A stretch of DNA of 64,000 nt, taken from NCBI GenBank assembly GCA_964649745.1, contig CAZYQI010000008.1, positions 53,056 through 117,055 on the forward strand. Direction: 5' to 3'. Of the stretch, positions 33,903 through 43,522 are shown piece by piece. The notes under the pieces are model-generated. The model was not told the origin of the DNA, did not search any database, and saw only the letters and a program-made list of their open reading frames with translations. The translations under genes and the position numbers were made by a program. Every line of letters begins with the position of its first letter. Within the stretch, counting starts at the first letter, position 1. Origin of the DNA: CAZEHS01 sp964649745. GTDB taxonomy: Bacteria; Bacillota; Clostridia; Peptostreptococcales; Acidaminobacteraceae.

Positions 33903-36116
33903 TTATTTTCCTGCCTCCGACGCCAATATCAGGCAATTTCGCCCAGCCTCCTTAGCCGCATACATGGCTTCATCCGCAGCTCGGACAGCATTGAGTACAT
34001 TATCCCCCGGGATCTTGGCTAAAGCAATTCCCATGCTCACCGTCACAACGCCGTGGGGGGACTTTTCATGCACAATACCCTGTGATTCCACCGCTCTCAG
34101 GATCTGACTCCCCATCGTAAGCGCGTCCTCTTCGTTAATGCGGGTCAGGATCCCGATAAATTCTTCGCCGCCATATCTTCCCAGGAATCCGCCGCAGGAC
34201 TCGAAGTTCTCTTTTAGTATCGACGCGACATCTTTAAGCACCTCGTCACCGTTCAAATGCCCATAGGTGTCATTGTAATTCTTAAAATTATCAATATCCA
34301 CGATATACACATAGATATCCGACTCCCGAAGCCAGCTGTTAAGCTCACTCAGGTAATCATTAACCCGGCGCCGGTTACAAACCCCCGTAAGGCCGTCCCG
34401 TTCAGAAATATGCTTCAGCAGAATATTGGCGCTTTCCAGCTCCGATTGTGCCTTGGTGCGTTCTGCAATCTCCGCCTTCAGAAGCAATGCCTTTTTAGCG
34501 TTGCTGATGGCAATGGTGAGATAGGCGCCGAGGGCCCGAACCAGTTCCAGGTGATGCTTGTCATAGGCGTTGACAGCAATGCTTTGTATGGTCACAACCC
34601 CGATAACCCGGTCTGCGTATTCCAGTGGCATAAAAATCACCGAATTCTCAGCTGCCTGACTGACCCGCTCGTAATATCCATCCGCGTATTTGTGAATATC
34701 AGACTTGATATCTCCGCTGAAGATTTCCCGTTTGTTTCGATATACCCATGAGATCAGGCTAACCGGACTATCCACCGGATAGGGGTTTCTGGCGACCCTG
34801 ACACCGTTATCGACAGCCAGTATGGGTACAAGCTCCCGTTCCTCATCGTCGATAATCACAATTACAAAGGACTCTGTTTTTATCAAAGGGAGAACCGACG
34901 TGTATACAATCTCAACAATATCGGAAATGTCCTGGGTATCGGTAATACGGCGTCCGATCTCACTGATGGCTGCAATTCGCATATACGCATTGCCCAAGGC
35001 TTCAGACTTCTCCCTGAACAGCTCCGTGGATATCTTGAACTCATAGGATTCCGTGCTTATCCGCTCCAGTTCAAACCTGTCCAGAAGGTTCTTCAGCCTC
35101 TGTTCCACAATCCCCTTCTTTTCGTCCGCACTGGCCTTGCGGTATGCCCGATAATACTTCAGTGCTTCCTCCGTACAATTCTGTTCCTCGAAGAACTGTC
35201 CCAAACGCGCATAACATCGGGATTCCATCCGAAGGTACGGTGCTTCTCTGGCCAAGGTGTCCGCCCGTAAGAGAATATTCAGCGCCGCCTCCGGATCCCC
35301 TTTTTCACGATGGACATCCGAATAGGTAAAGAGCATCAGAATCTGGTTATAGTAATCCTTTGTTGAACTGAAGATTTCATAGCTCGTTGCCAAATACTCC
35401 AGTGCCTCATCATATTGCCCCCGCAGGCGGCATATTTCGCCCATAAAATGACACACATGGGATACAGTGATATAGTTCTCACAGCGTTCTCCAACGGCTA
35501 AGGCTTCCATCAGGCTGGCTTCCGCCATATCCAAATTCCCTTTTATCAGTTCAACCTCACCAATGTTGGACAAAACGATGCTTATGATATTTTCGAATTT
35601 TTCACTGGGAGGGGTTTGATCTATTTCCAGGGCCCCGCGATAGTAATCCAGGGCCTCAGAATAACCTCCCAATTCCTTGAACACTTCACCGATGTTGTTG
35701 CAAATCACAGCTGACATATGAACATCATTGCAGGATAACGCCAGTTTTTTTGCACGCAAGTAATATTTAAGTGAATCCTCCATCATATCCATATCGATGA
35801 ACACATTTCCGGTGGCACACAGCACGGCGGATTCAAGGGCTGCATCCGGGGCATTCTGAAGGGCGGTATGGGCTCTGTTTAGATAATCCAATGCTTCCGG
35901 CAGTTTGCTGGAAAGCCAGAAGATCCTGCCTTTCAGGAGCAAGGCCTCCGCAAGCAGCAAATCATCGCCTTCTGCCATGGCAAGAGCAATCGCCTCGTCG
36001 CAGCTTCCGTGCAGAATCTGAGGATCTTTGCGCTCTTTTTCCCTTATATAACGAAACAGCTCTCTGATCCGATTAGCGGTGTCTTTTTCTACACTCGGCT
36101 CTTTGTTGGGATCCAT
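33903..36116 (-). CDS. TPR-GAF-GGDEF diguanylate cyclase
   Basis: Soluble protein of 737 residues. Residues about 30-330 are TPR repeats (for example ALDYLNRAHTAL, ALDYYRGALEID, ALKYYRAYRKAS), then a short coiled coil, a GAF domain (about 375-540, with SFVIVIIDDEERELVPILAV) and a GGDEF domain. The active loop is intact (GRYGGEEF). The RxxD inhibitory site is replaced by SCGG at the matching position, so product inhibition is probably lost, unlike the membrane cyclase at 3.7-5.0 kb. No membrane segment is present. It is monocistronic. Confidence 0.93.
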   Translation of the reverse strand: MDPNKEPSVEKDTANRIRELFRYIREKERKDPQILHGSCDEAIALAMAEGDDLLLAEALLLKGRIFWLSSKLPEALDYLNRAHTALQNAPDAALESAVLCATGNVFIDMDMMEDSLKYYLRAKKLALSCNDVHMSAVICNNIGEVFKELGGYSEALDYYRGALEIDQTPPSEKFENIISIVLSNIGEVELIKGNLDMAEASLMEALAVGERCENYITVSHVCHFMGEICRLRGQYDEALEYLATSYEIFSSTKDYYNQILMLFTYSDVHREKGDPEAALNILLRADTLAREAPYLRMESRCYARLGQFFEEQNCTEEALKYYRAYRKASADEKKGIVEQRLKNLLDRFELERISTESYEFKISTELFREKSEALGNAYMRIAAISEIGRRITDTQDISDIVEIVYTSVLPLIKTESFVIVIIDDEERELVPILAVDNGVRVARNPYPVDSPVSLISWVYRNKREIFSGDIKSDIHKYADGYYERVSQAAENSVIFMPLEYADRVIGVVTIQSIAVNAYDKHHLELVRALGAYLTIAISNAKKALLLKAEIAERTKAQSELESANILLKHISERDGLTGVCNRRRVNDYLSELNSWLRESDIYVYIVDIDNFKNYNDTYGHLNGDEVLKDVASILKENFESCGGFLGRYGGEEFIGILTRINEEDALTMGSQILRAVESQGIVHEKSPHGVVTVSMGIALAKIPGDNVLNAVRAADEAMYAAKEAGRNCLILASEAGK

Positions 36117-36204
36117 ACCATCACCTTGTCATACGACATCTATCCGAACCATTCATTAACATCCCCGGTCGGTACCCGTGGTTTCCCGCAGAGGTAGAAC
36201 GGGA

Positions 36205-37506
36205 TTATTCTGCCTTACTGACCCGCACCTTGGAAATCCGCTTTTCATCAACATCCTCTACAGCGAACAGCCATCCTTTATATTCCACCGCAGGCTTCTC
36301 TCCCTTCTGTGGCATCCGACCCAGCTGCCCAACCAGAAATCCGCCAATGGTATCGAATTCTTCAACAGGAAGCGCTGCCCGCAGTATGTCCTTGACTGCA
36401 TCCAAGCTTACTGAACCCATGATGAGGTATGTGTCCTCACCGATCTCATCTATTTCTTTCTCTTCCTCATCATCTTCATCAAAGATATTACCTACAATTT
36501 CTTCTATCAGGTCTTCAAGGGTGACAATCCCTTCCGTACCGCCATACTCATCAAAAATAACGGCCATATGGGTCTTTTCTCTCTGAAGCTCTTTCATGAG
36601 AACGTCGATCCTCTTGGAAGTGGGCACAAAATAGGGGCGCCGAATCAGGTGATTCAAATTGAAGCCTTCAGAATTACCATCCAAGGTGACATACCGAAGA
36701 ACATCCTTCGCATGAAGCACCCCGACAATATTGTCGATGGTGTCCTCGTAAACCGGAATACGGGAATATTTTTCTGTGTTGATAAACGCGGTTACATCAC
36801 TCAGCGTTGCCTCCAGCTCAAGGGCCATAATATCCGTTCGATGGGTCATCACATCGGTGACATTCTTATTGTTAAATTCAAAGATGTTGTTGATCATTTG
36901 TTTCTCTGCAACGTTGATGGTTCCTTTTTCTTCTCCCACATCCACCATCATGCGGATTTCTTCCTCCGTCACGGCCTTGTCATTCTCATCGGGATCCACT
37001 CCCAGAAGGCGGACAAAGAAGTTGGTGGAAAACGTCAGGAAACGGACAAAGGGAGAGGTGATCGCAGAAAGCGTTTGAAGTGGCTTGGCCGCTATCATGG
37101 AAATCGCATCCGCCCTTTTCATGGCCAGGCGCTTGGGAACCAGCTCGCCAAAAACCAGGGTGAAATACGACAGGACTATTGTAATTACAATCAAAGATAA
37201 GGTGTTCAGCCACGGCTCCGGCAGGGGCACGCCGCTTTGTTTGATGGTTGCCGCCAGCTCACCGGAGAAGCTTTCCGCCGCAAAAGCGCTGGCCAGGAAG
37301 CCAGCCAGGGTGATGCCGATCTGGATGGTTGCCAAAAAACGGCTGGGCTCATCCAATAGCCCTTTCAATATCTTTGCCTTTTTATTTCCGGATTCCGCCA
37401 TCAGCTTTATTTTATTATCATTCAGAGAAATTAGAGCAATCTCAGATGCGGCGAAAAAAGCATTCAGTACCACAAGGAACAGCAACAACAAAATCTTGGT
37501 TAACAA
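36205..37506 (-). CDS. CNNM/CorC-type hemolysin-family membrane protein
   Basis: Protein of 433 residues from TTG 37506, which follows AGGAGGATAATGAA. A longer frame from 37584 is rejected because the promoter lies within it. The DUF21/CNNM membrane domain (VVLNAFFAASEIALISL, LATIQIGITLAGFLASAF, VFGELVPKRLAM) is followed by two CBS domains (VMTHRTDIMALE; YFVPTSKRIDVLM) and a CorC_HlyC domain (MAVIFDEYGGTEGIVTLEDL). Relatives export Mg2+, Na+ or Co2+ or sense divalent cations; the older hemolysin label is not supported. Confidence 0.93.
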   Translation of the reverse strand: MLTKILLLLFLVVLNAFFAASEIALISLNDNKIKLMAESGNKKAKILKGLLDEPSRFLATIQIGITLAGFLASAFAAESFSGELAATIKQSGVPLPEPWLNTLSLIVITIVLSYFTLVFGELVPKRLAMKRADAISMIAAKPLQTLSAITSPFVRFLTFSTNFFVRLLGVDPDENDKAVTEEEIRMMVDVGEEKGTINVAEKQMINNIFEFNNKNVTDVMTHRTDIMALELEATLSDVTAFINTEKYSRIPVYEDTIDNIVGVLHAKDVLRYVTLDGNSEGFNLNHLIRRPYFVPTSKRIDVLMKELQREKTHMAVIFDEYGGTEGIVTLEDLIEEIVGNIFDEDDEEEKEIDEIGEDTYLIMGSVSLDAVKDILRAALPVEEFDTIGGFLVGQLGRMPQKGEKPAVEYKGWLFAVEDVDEKRISKVRVSKAE

Positions 37507-37543
37507 TTCATTATCCTCCTCAGTGTCCTCCAGCTTAAAAACA

Positions 37544-37572
37544 ATTATATCGTTTCTATCCTTGCATGTCAT
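37544..37572 (-). promoter_or_regulatory. Promoter of the CorC-type gene
   Basis: Minus strand ATGACA (37572-37567), 17-base spacer, TATAAT (37549-37544). It lies about 40 bases upstream of the TTG start with AGGAGG, and this position decides the start of the gene. Confidence 0.8.
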
Positions 37573-37748
37573 CTGCATATGCATTTATTAAACTGTTCTA
37601 CAAAACCTTGTCCTGTGAAAACACATCAACCGACTAGCCCAGCCAACGTCAGCGGTAGAGCACTCCCAATCCGCGGTTTCGATATTTTGTGATTCCGTGG
37701 ATATCTCAATGAAGGCCGGACTTCCGATCCCTTTGGTGATTACACCTT

Positions 37749-38447
37749 TTATTCCTCCACCATCCGGTATCCTACGCCCACCTCCGTAAGGATATACCGG
37801 GGCTGTGCGGGATCGGTCTCTATCTTTCGTCTTATATTTGCCATAAACACCCTTAAGGACTGCATCTCGCTGCCGGCGTTCGGCCCCCATATTTCCTTCA
37901 GGATGAAATTATGGGTAAGCACCTTCCCCGCATGATTTGACATAAGCTCCATCAGACGGTATTCGATAGGCGTCAGATGAATCGTTTCCCCATCCAGGGT
38001 GACTGTCCGTTTTGAAAAGCTGATGCACAGCCCCCCTACCGAGAATTCTTCTGCGGCGGGATCCAGAGAATCTCCCCTGTTTCTGTGGCGCAGGGCCACG
38101 CGTACACGGGCCATAAGCTCCGCTATGCTGAAGGGCTTGGTCAGATAGTCGTCAGCTCCCACATCCAAGGCCTCCACCTTTTCCCGCTCCTGCCCTCTGG
38201 CGGACACCACAATGATTGGGATCAATGACCAGCCGCGAACGCTCCTGATAACCTCCAGGCCGTCCATATCCGGCAGACCGAGGTCAAGAATGATGATTTC
38301 GGGATTTCGGGTTGCTGCTGCTTCTAAGGCGTCCCGCCCATTATCCGTTTCAATGGTCCTATACTCCTGTGCCGCAAGGGATACACTGATAAAATTGCGG
38401 ATGGGCCGATCGTCTTCCACTACAAGAATCAATGGCTTGTCACTCAT
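37749..38447 (-). CDS. OmpR/KdpE-type response regulator
   Basis: Response regulator of 232 residues from ATG 38447 after GGAGGAGG. The receiver domain shows LILVVEDDRPIRN and the phospho-accepting Asp in IIILDLGLPDMDG, with Lys in DDYLTKPFS. A winged-helix output domain follows (TPIEYRLMELMSNHAGKVL, IRRKIETDPAQPRYILTEVG). The start overlaps the kinase gene end by 8 bases. Similarity to KdpE, the KdpD-like kinase and the TrkA gene upstream all point to K+ homeostasis. Confidence 0.93.
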   Translation of the reverse strand: MSDKPLILVVEDDRPIRNFISVSLAAQEYRTIETDNGRDALEAAATRNPEIIILDLGLPDMDGLEVIRSVRGWSLIPIIVVSARGQEREKVEALDVGADDYLTKPFSIAELMARVRVALRHRNRGDSLDPAAEEFSVGGLCISFSKRTVTLDGETIHLTPIEYRLMELMSNHAGKVLTHNFILKEIWGPNAGSEMQSLRVFMANIRRKIETDPAQPRYILTEVGVGYRMVEE

Positions 38448-39966
38448 GGGTGGCCTCCTCCGGGTCATTAACCGGAAGGCTGAATCGGAATGCTGCGCCT
38501 CCCTCTGGCTGGTTACCGGCGACTATTTCTCCGTGGTGCGCACGAACAATGGATTGGCAGATGGCAAGCCCTAACCCGCTTCCCTTTCGGGCTTCAGCCC
38601 GTATATTGCCTCCGGTGTAGAACAGGTCGAACAGATGCGGCATGTCCTCGTCGGGGATTCCATTCCCGTTATCCAATACCTCAAACCAGATGTGCTGGCC
38701 TGCCCGCTCAACGCCAACCTTAATTTCAGCGCCTTCCGGCGTATATTTTATACCGTTGTCCATCAGGTTAACCAATACCTGTTCGATCAGATTTCCGTCC
38801 ATGGGAATCAGGATGAGATCCTTTGGCATCTTTACGGAAATCCTGTGATTCCCCGCTCTCTTTCTTACCTGTGCAACCGCTTCAGCAACAACCTCTTCCA
38901 CCGCTTCCAGATGCTTTTTCACCACCGGCACCCCCGCTTCCAGCCGTGTCATGCTCAAGAGGTTTTCCACCAGCCGAATCAGCCACTGAACATCCTCTCC
39001 CATGCCGTCCAGCAGCTTTTTCTTGGTTTCGTCATCCAAGTAATCATAATTGTCAAGAATCGTGCTGGTGGCCCCTGCTATTCCTGTCAACGGTGTACGC
39101 AAATCGTGGGAAATGGACCGAAGCAGCGTATTCCGGAGCCGCTCTCTTTCAATCTCCAGCTTGGAGCTCTGTTCCTTCTCCAAGACCTTTTCCCGTTCTA
39201 CAGCCAGAGCCACCTGGGCCGCCACAGCTTCCAGCAGGGTCTTCTGCTCCTCATTCATCAGGACATCTCCCGGGCATGCCACGACAATCACTCCCAAAAT
39301 ACGACTTTGACCGATTACCGGCACATAGCAGCCTGTCTCCCCTGAGGTTCCCGTTCTAAAAACCCGGTCAGCCCTTTCCCGTTCCTCAAGAATGTTCCCG
39401 CCGGCACCATCTTCCTGCTTGGGTATTCGGACCAGGGTTCGTTTATCATCGGGGAAATACAGACACACCGGAAAGCTGAATAGATTTTCCAGCTGCCCTA
39501 TAATTACAGGATAAATATCCTGGACCCCTTTGGTTTTTAGCATGCTCTGACTGATCTGATACAGCATGTTCGCCCTGTTTTCCCGAAGAGCAGAGAGCTC
39601 CGCCTGCTGTTTAGCCCTGGCAGTCAACGTACTGGTTACAATGGCGACCATCAGCATCACGAAAAAGGTGACCAGGTACTGCGGGTCATTGACGGACAAT
39701 GACAACCGGGGAGCTGTAAAAAAATAGTTGAACAGCAGCACACCGATCACAGAGGCAGATATCCCATAAATGTAGCCCGGGGTCTGGGAGGCTACCACGA
39801 GGACACCCAACAGATACATAAGAATGAGGGTTGCCTCGGAAAATCCGATCCAGTCAAAAATCAGTGCTGTCAGCGTTATGAAGAACAGGATCCCCATGGT
39901 TTGAATACTGCTTCTTAAAATCCTTCTGGTACGGGTTTTATATATTTCCCTGGGTTCTCCACTCAT
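38440..39966 (-). CDS. KdpD-like sensor histidine kinase without KdpD/Usp domain
   Basis: Kinase of 508 residues from ATG 39966 after GGAGGAACAGTT. Four close transmembrane helices (about 18-110, the DUF4118 region of KdpD) are followed by a GAF domain (about 145-270), the phospho-accepting His in SISHDLRTPLTGIAG and an ATPase domain (DNGIKYTPEG, DNGNGIPDEDMPHLFD, GSGLGLAICQSI). The N-terminal KdpD and Usp domains of full KdpD are absent, as in short KdpD-like kinases. It is coupled to the response regulator gene and may control K+ uptake in response to K+ or c-di-AMP status; that is inference. Confidence 0.92.
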   Translation of the reverse strand: MSGEPREIYKTRTRRILRSSIQTMGILFFITLTALIFDWIGFSEATLILMYLLGVLVVASQTPGYIYGISASVIGVLLFNYFFTAPRLSLSVNDPQYLVTFFVMLMVAIVTSTLTARAKQQAELSALRENRANMLYQISQSMLKTKGVQDIYPVIIGQLENLFSFPVCLYFPDDKRTLVRIPKQEDGAGGNILEERERADRVFRTGTSGETGCYVPVIGQSRILGVIVVACPGDVLMNEEQKTLLEAVAAQVALAVEREKVLEKEQSSKLEIERERLRNTLLRSISHDLRTPLTGIAGATSTILDNYDYLDDETKKKLLDGMGEDVQWLIRLVENLLSMTRLEAGVPVVKKHLEAVEEVVAEAVAQVRKRAGNHRISVKMPKDLILIPMDGNLIEQVLVNLMDNGIKYTPEGAEIKVGVERAGQHIWFEVLDNGNGIPDEDMPHLFDLFYTGGNIRAEARKGSGLGLAICQSIVRAHHGEIVAGNQPEGGAAFRFSLPVNDPEEATHE

Positions 39967-40112
39967 AACTGTTCCTCCACCTTCATTTTTGAACACATCC
40001 CATAAAACGGGAACAAAGTACTTGCCCGGACATTAAGACGCTGTAACGATACCCGATTTCAATCCGAACGATTCATTTCACTCTCTATTCTATCTTAGAT
40101 CCTAAAAATATG

Positions 40113-40143
40113 AAAAAAACCTCGGCGTGTTGATTCGCCCAGG
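40113..40143 (-). terminator. Terminator after trkA
   Basis: On the minus strand CCTGGGCG and CGCCGAGG form a stem with one mismatch around an AATCAACA loop, followed by seven T residues. It lies 16 bases past the trkA-like stop and separates it from the kinase gene. Confidence 0.8.
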
Positions 40144-40158
40144 CGTTATCATCCATTT

Positions 40159-40809
40159 TCAGTTTTTCCCCAGCTTGATCAGGTCGTCGTTATGGCCTAT
40201 CATGACCAACACATCCGAAGGAAGTATCTCAATCTCCGGATTGATCGTGATCAGAATTTCGGAGCCGCGCTTGATTGCCATAAGGGACACACCGTGCTTT
40301 GAAGGCAATGATAGGGTACTCAGGGCCTTATTAAGCCATTTTTCCTTGGGATGTACCTCTGCAACGCTGTAATCCGCAGCCAGTTCGATCATATCCAGAA
40401 AATTGGTGGATACCAGGCTGTTTGCAACCCGCCCCCCCATATCCCGTTCAGGAAGCACCACCCGGTCCGCTCCAATCTTGTACAGCACTTTTGCATGATG
40501 CTCACTTTGTGCCTTGGCAATGACATAAGGTATGCCCAGCTCCTTAAGCAGAAGGGTTACCAGAATGGAGGACTGGATATCCGAACCGATGGATATGACC
40601 GCCACATCAAAATTTCTTACGCCCAGTGCTTTCAACGCATTCTCATCTGTGGCATCCGCCTGGACAGCATGGGTCACCTTATCCTCAATGGCATGAATAT
40701 GCTCCGCAAGGCTGTCGATGACCATCACTTCCTCACCCAGACTGCAAAGCTGTATGGCTACGCTTGAACCAAAACGGCCGGCGCCGATTACGACATACTG
40801 TTTCCCCAC
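40159..40809 (-). CDS. TrkA/KtrA-family potassium channel regulatory protein
   Basis: RCK protein of 216 residues. The start is GTG at 40809 after AGGAGGAAATC. The N-terminal Rossmann domain has VVIGAGRFGSSVAIQL and acidic residue VIDS at the end of beta-2 for NAD(H) or ATP; the C-terminal RCK_C domain covers about 135-216, the usual site for c-di-AMP in KtrA/KtrC. It gates a TrkH/KtrB membrane pore, which is not encoded next to it, so the partner must lie elsewhere. Confidence 0.93.
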   Translation of the reverse strand: MGKQYVVIGAGRFGSSVAIQLCSLGEEVMVIDSLAEHIHAIEDKVTHAVQADATDENALKALGVRNFDVAVISIGSDIQSSILVTLLLKELGIPYVIAKAQSEHHAKVLYKIGADRVVLPERDMGGRVANSLVSTNFLDMIELAADYSVAEVHPKEKWLNKALSTLSLPSKHGVSLMAIKRGSEILITINPEIEILPSDVLVMIGHNDDLIKLGKN

Positions 40810-40965
40810 GATTTCCTCCTAACGTAAATGCGGATGTCTTGATAACACACTGCATCCAGGAATATTTTTTCATATTCCGTATTAAGATAGTGTAAAGATT
40901 TTGTCCCACAGCGGGTTATCTTGAAATTTCTCCGGCGCCGGTCGGCGCGGACCAGACCATCCGGC

Positions 40966-41005
40966 AATAAAAGAAGAACAGCAGGTCCTTATGCCCCTGC
41001 TGTTC
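40966..41005 (-). terminator. Terminator after the P-type ATPase
   Basis: GAACAGCAGG (40976-40985) pairs with CCTGCTGTTC (40996-41005). On the minus strand the stem is followed by TTCTTTTATT. It closes the ArsR/P-ATPase operon. Confidence 0.85.
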
Positions 41006-41052
41006 CTAATACTGTTTAATTGAAGAATACTGAGGTTTTGAAAAGCACCGCT

Positions 41053-43497
41053 TCAGGCGGACCGGTCCGCAGCTGTTTCCGATTTTGCCCGCAGAGGCAT
41101 GGGCGATTGACTGACGTCTTCAGGCTTCATAACCCTCATGGCGTTGAGGATAGCTGCAATGGCAACCCCCACATCGGCAAACACCGCCTCCCACATGGTG
41201 GCCATTCCTCCGGCCCCCAGGGCAAGGACAATGCCCTTGATCACCAGAGCCATGACAATGTTCTGCACCACAATGGTCCGGGTCCGTTTGGCAATCCGGA
41301 TGGCCGTCACAATTTTAGAGGGTTCATCCGTCATGATGACGATATCCGCCGCTTCGATGGCGGCGTCGGAGCCCAAGCCCCCCATGGCGATGCCGATATC
41401 CGCCCGGGCCAGCACGGGCGCGTCGTTGATTCCGTCTCCGACAAACACCAGCTTGCCCTTGGCCGATTTATCCCCCTCCAGGGCTTCCAACCGTTCCACC
41501 TTCTGGTCCGGTAAAAGCTCTGAGTAAACGGCATCCAAGCCCAGCTGTTTTCCTACCCTTTGCCCCACACTTTCAACGTCTCCGGTCAGCATAACGATCT
41601 TCCGGATGCCCGCAGCCTTCAGCTGCTGAATTCCCCTTGCGGCGTCTTCTTTCAACTCATCGGAAATAATGATGTGCCCTGCATACGCGCCGTCCACCGC
41701 AACATAGACCACGCTTCCCGCCGAATCGGGAGACACTGCAACGATTCCTTCCCGGTTCATCAGCCGAAGGTTCCCGGCTAAAACAGTCTTCCCGTTTATT
41801 TTCACCTTGATTCCGTAACCGGAAATCTCGTCATAGCTTTCAATATCGCCCTTTGGAATCTCACTTCCGTACGCCTTGAGAATGGAGGTGGCAATGGGAT
41901 GGCTGGAATAGCATTCCGCATAAGCGGCGTACTCCAACAAGGCCTCCCTGGACATTCCCACCGGTTGAATCTCCGTTACGTTGAAAACCCCTTTGGTCAG
42001 GGTTCCGGTTTTGTCAAACACCACGATTTCGGCATTGTTCAGGGCTTCCAGATAGTTGCTTCCCTTAATGAGAATACCTGCCTTCGACGCCGCGCCGATT
42101 CCGCCGAAGAAGCCCAGAGGGATGGAGATCACCAGGGCACAGGGGCAGGATACCACCAGAAATACCAAGGCCCGATACAGCCAGTCGGAAAAGACCGCTC
42201 CCGGAACGACCAGGGGTGGTATCACCGCCAAAGCTGCGGCAATTGCCACAACGGCAGGGGTGTAATAGCGGGCGAACTTGGTTATAAACTGCTCCGTAGG
42301 GGCTTTTTTGCTGCTGGCGTTCTGAACCAGATCCAGAATCTTAGAAACAGTGGATTCACCGAATTCCTTGGTTACCTCCACCACCAGCACGCCATTTTTG
42401 TTGATGGACCCGGAAAGCACCTCGCTTCCTGCCTTTACGTCCCTGGGCAGGGATTCTCCGGTAAGGGCCGATGTGTCCACCATGGACTGCCCCTCAATGA
42501 CAACACCGTCCAGAGGCACCCGCTCCCCAGGCTTTACGACAATTAGTTCCCCAACCGTCACATCCTCCGGAGAAACACGGCGGGTATCCTCACCAAGCTT
42601 AAGATTGGCAAAGTCCGGCCGAATATTGAGCAGCGCTTTGATGGACTTCCGTGAACGGTTCACCGCAACACCTTGGAAATGTTCACCGATTTCATAGAAA
42701 AGCATAACGGCTACGCCCTCCGAGAAAGCGCCGATGGAAAACGCTCCGATGGTGGCAATGCTCATCAGCAGGTTTTCGTCGAACATCTGTCCTCTGACAA
42801 TATTCCTTGCGGAGCTGAGCAGAACCTCGTAACCGATAAGCAGATAGGCTGCCAGATATAGGCCGAATTCCACCCAATAGGACATCTCCAAAAACACAGC
42901 GGCTGCAAAAAGAACGATTCCCAGGCTAAGCCGAAGGGTCTTCACTTTTCTTCGAGCCGTCTCCACACGCATTTCTTCCGCTTCCAGCCGGGCTTCCTCA
43001 TCCTTGCTCCTGGATTTCCGATCCTCTTCTATCACAATTTTTACGGAGGGCTCGATCCGCTGAATGATTTTCTTCGCTTCCTCCACTATGGTGGCCATTT
43101 CGCGCTTGTTTGCCGCCTCAATCACCAGCTTGCGATTGATGAAATCCACCGAGGCATGCTTAACGCCGGCCAGGTTTTTTGTTTCATGTTCAATCTTGGC
43201 AGCGCAGTTTCCGCAGCAAAGCCCCATCAGCAGCAGGACCTTCTTTTCCGCTTTGTCGATGCTTTTTTCGCTTATTCTGACCATGGGCTCTATTCTGCCG
43301 ATAACCTCCCTGGCCTGATCCAGAACCGCCTCCATGGCTTCCGCATTTTCCGTTTCAATGGTCAGGGTCTTGGTCATGAAATTTAGGGAAGCCGTTTTAA
43401 CGTTATTCAGCTCGGATACCTTTTCTTCTATTTTTGAAGAGCAGTGGGCACAGTCCAGCCCTTCTATGCGTAATTCTCTGGTGATTGTCTTTTTCAT
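41053..43497 (-). CDS. Heavy-metal P-type ATPase (Zn/Cd/Pb type)
   Basis: P1B-type ATPase of 814 residues. The start is ATG 43497 after GGAGGACATATC; an upstream extension would run into the repressor gene. Two N-terminal heavy-metal-associated domains carry CAHC and CCGNC. The ATPase core has SCPCALVISIPLGF (transmembrane metal site CPC), phosphorylation motif DKTGTLTKG, GDGINDAPVLARADIGIAMG and an HP-type motif CYSSHPIATS. The CPC site with the Zn/Cd-type C-terminus and the CadC-like ArsR repressor favour zinc, cadmium or lead efflux over copper. It exports metal across the cytoplasmic membrane. Confidence 0.95.
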   Translation of the reverse strand: MKKTITRELRIEGLDCAHCSSKIEEKVSELNNVKTASLNFMTKTLTIETENAEAMEAVLDQAREVIGRIEPMVRISEKSIDKAEKKVLLLMGLCCGNCAAKIEHETKNLAGVKHASVDFINRKLVIEAANKREMATIVEEAKKIIQRIEPSVKIVIEEDRKSRSKDEEARLEAEEMRVETARRKVKTLRLSLGIVLFAAAVFLEMSYWVEFGLYLAAYLLIGYEVLLSSARNIVRGQMFDENLLMSIATIGAFSIGAFSEGVAVMLFYEIGEHFQGVAVNRSRKSIKALLNIRPDFANLKLGEDTRRVSPEDVTVGELIVVKPGERVPLDGVVIEGQSMVDTSALTGESLPRDVKAGSEVLSGSINKNGVLVVEVTKEFGESTVSKILDLVQNASSKKAPTEQFITKFARYYTPAVVAIAAALAVIPPLVVPGAVFSDWLYRALVFLVVSCPCALVISIPLGFFGGIGAASKAGILIKGSNYLEALNNAEIVVFDKTGTLTKGVFNVTEIQPVGMSREALLEYAAYAECYSSHPIATSILKAYGSEIPKGDIESYDEISGYGIKVKINGKTVLAGNLRLMNREGIVAVSPDSAGSVVYVAVDGAYAGHIIISDELKEDAARGIQQLKAAGIRKIVMLTGDVESVGQRVGKQLGLDAVYSELLPDQKVERLEALEGDKSAKGKLVFVGDGINDAPVLARADIGIAMGGLGSDAAIEAADIVIMTDEPSKIVTAIRIAKRTRTIVVQNIVMALVIKGIVLALGAGGMATMWEAVFADVGVAIAAILNAMRVMKPEDVSQSPMPLRAKSETAADRSA

Positions 43498-43522
43498 GAT
43501 ATGTCCTCCAAATCCGGCACGG

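Noticed and set aside
37635..37690. tRNA-like string AGCGGTAGAGCACTCCC
   Set aside because: It resembles a D-arm, but no anticodon arm, T-loop (GGTTCGA) or acceptor stem can be folded around it. At most an eroded fragment.
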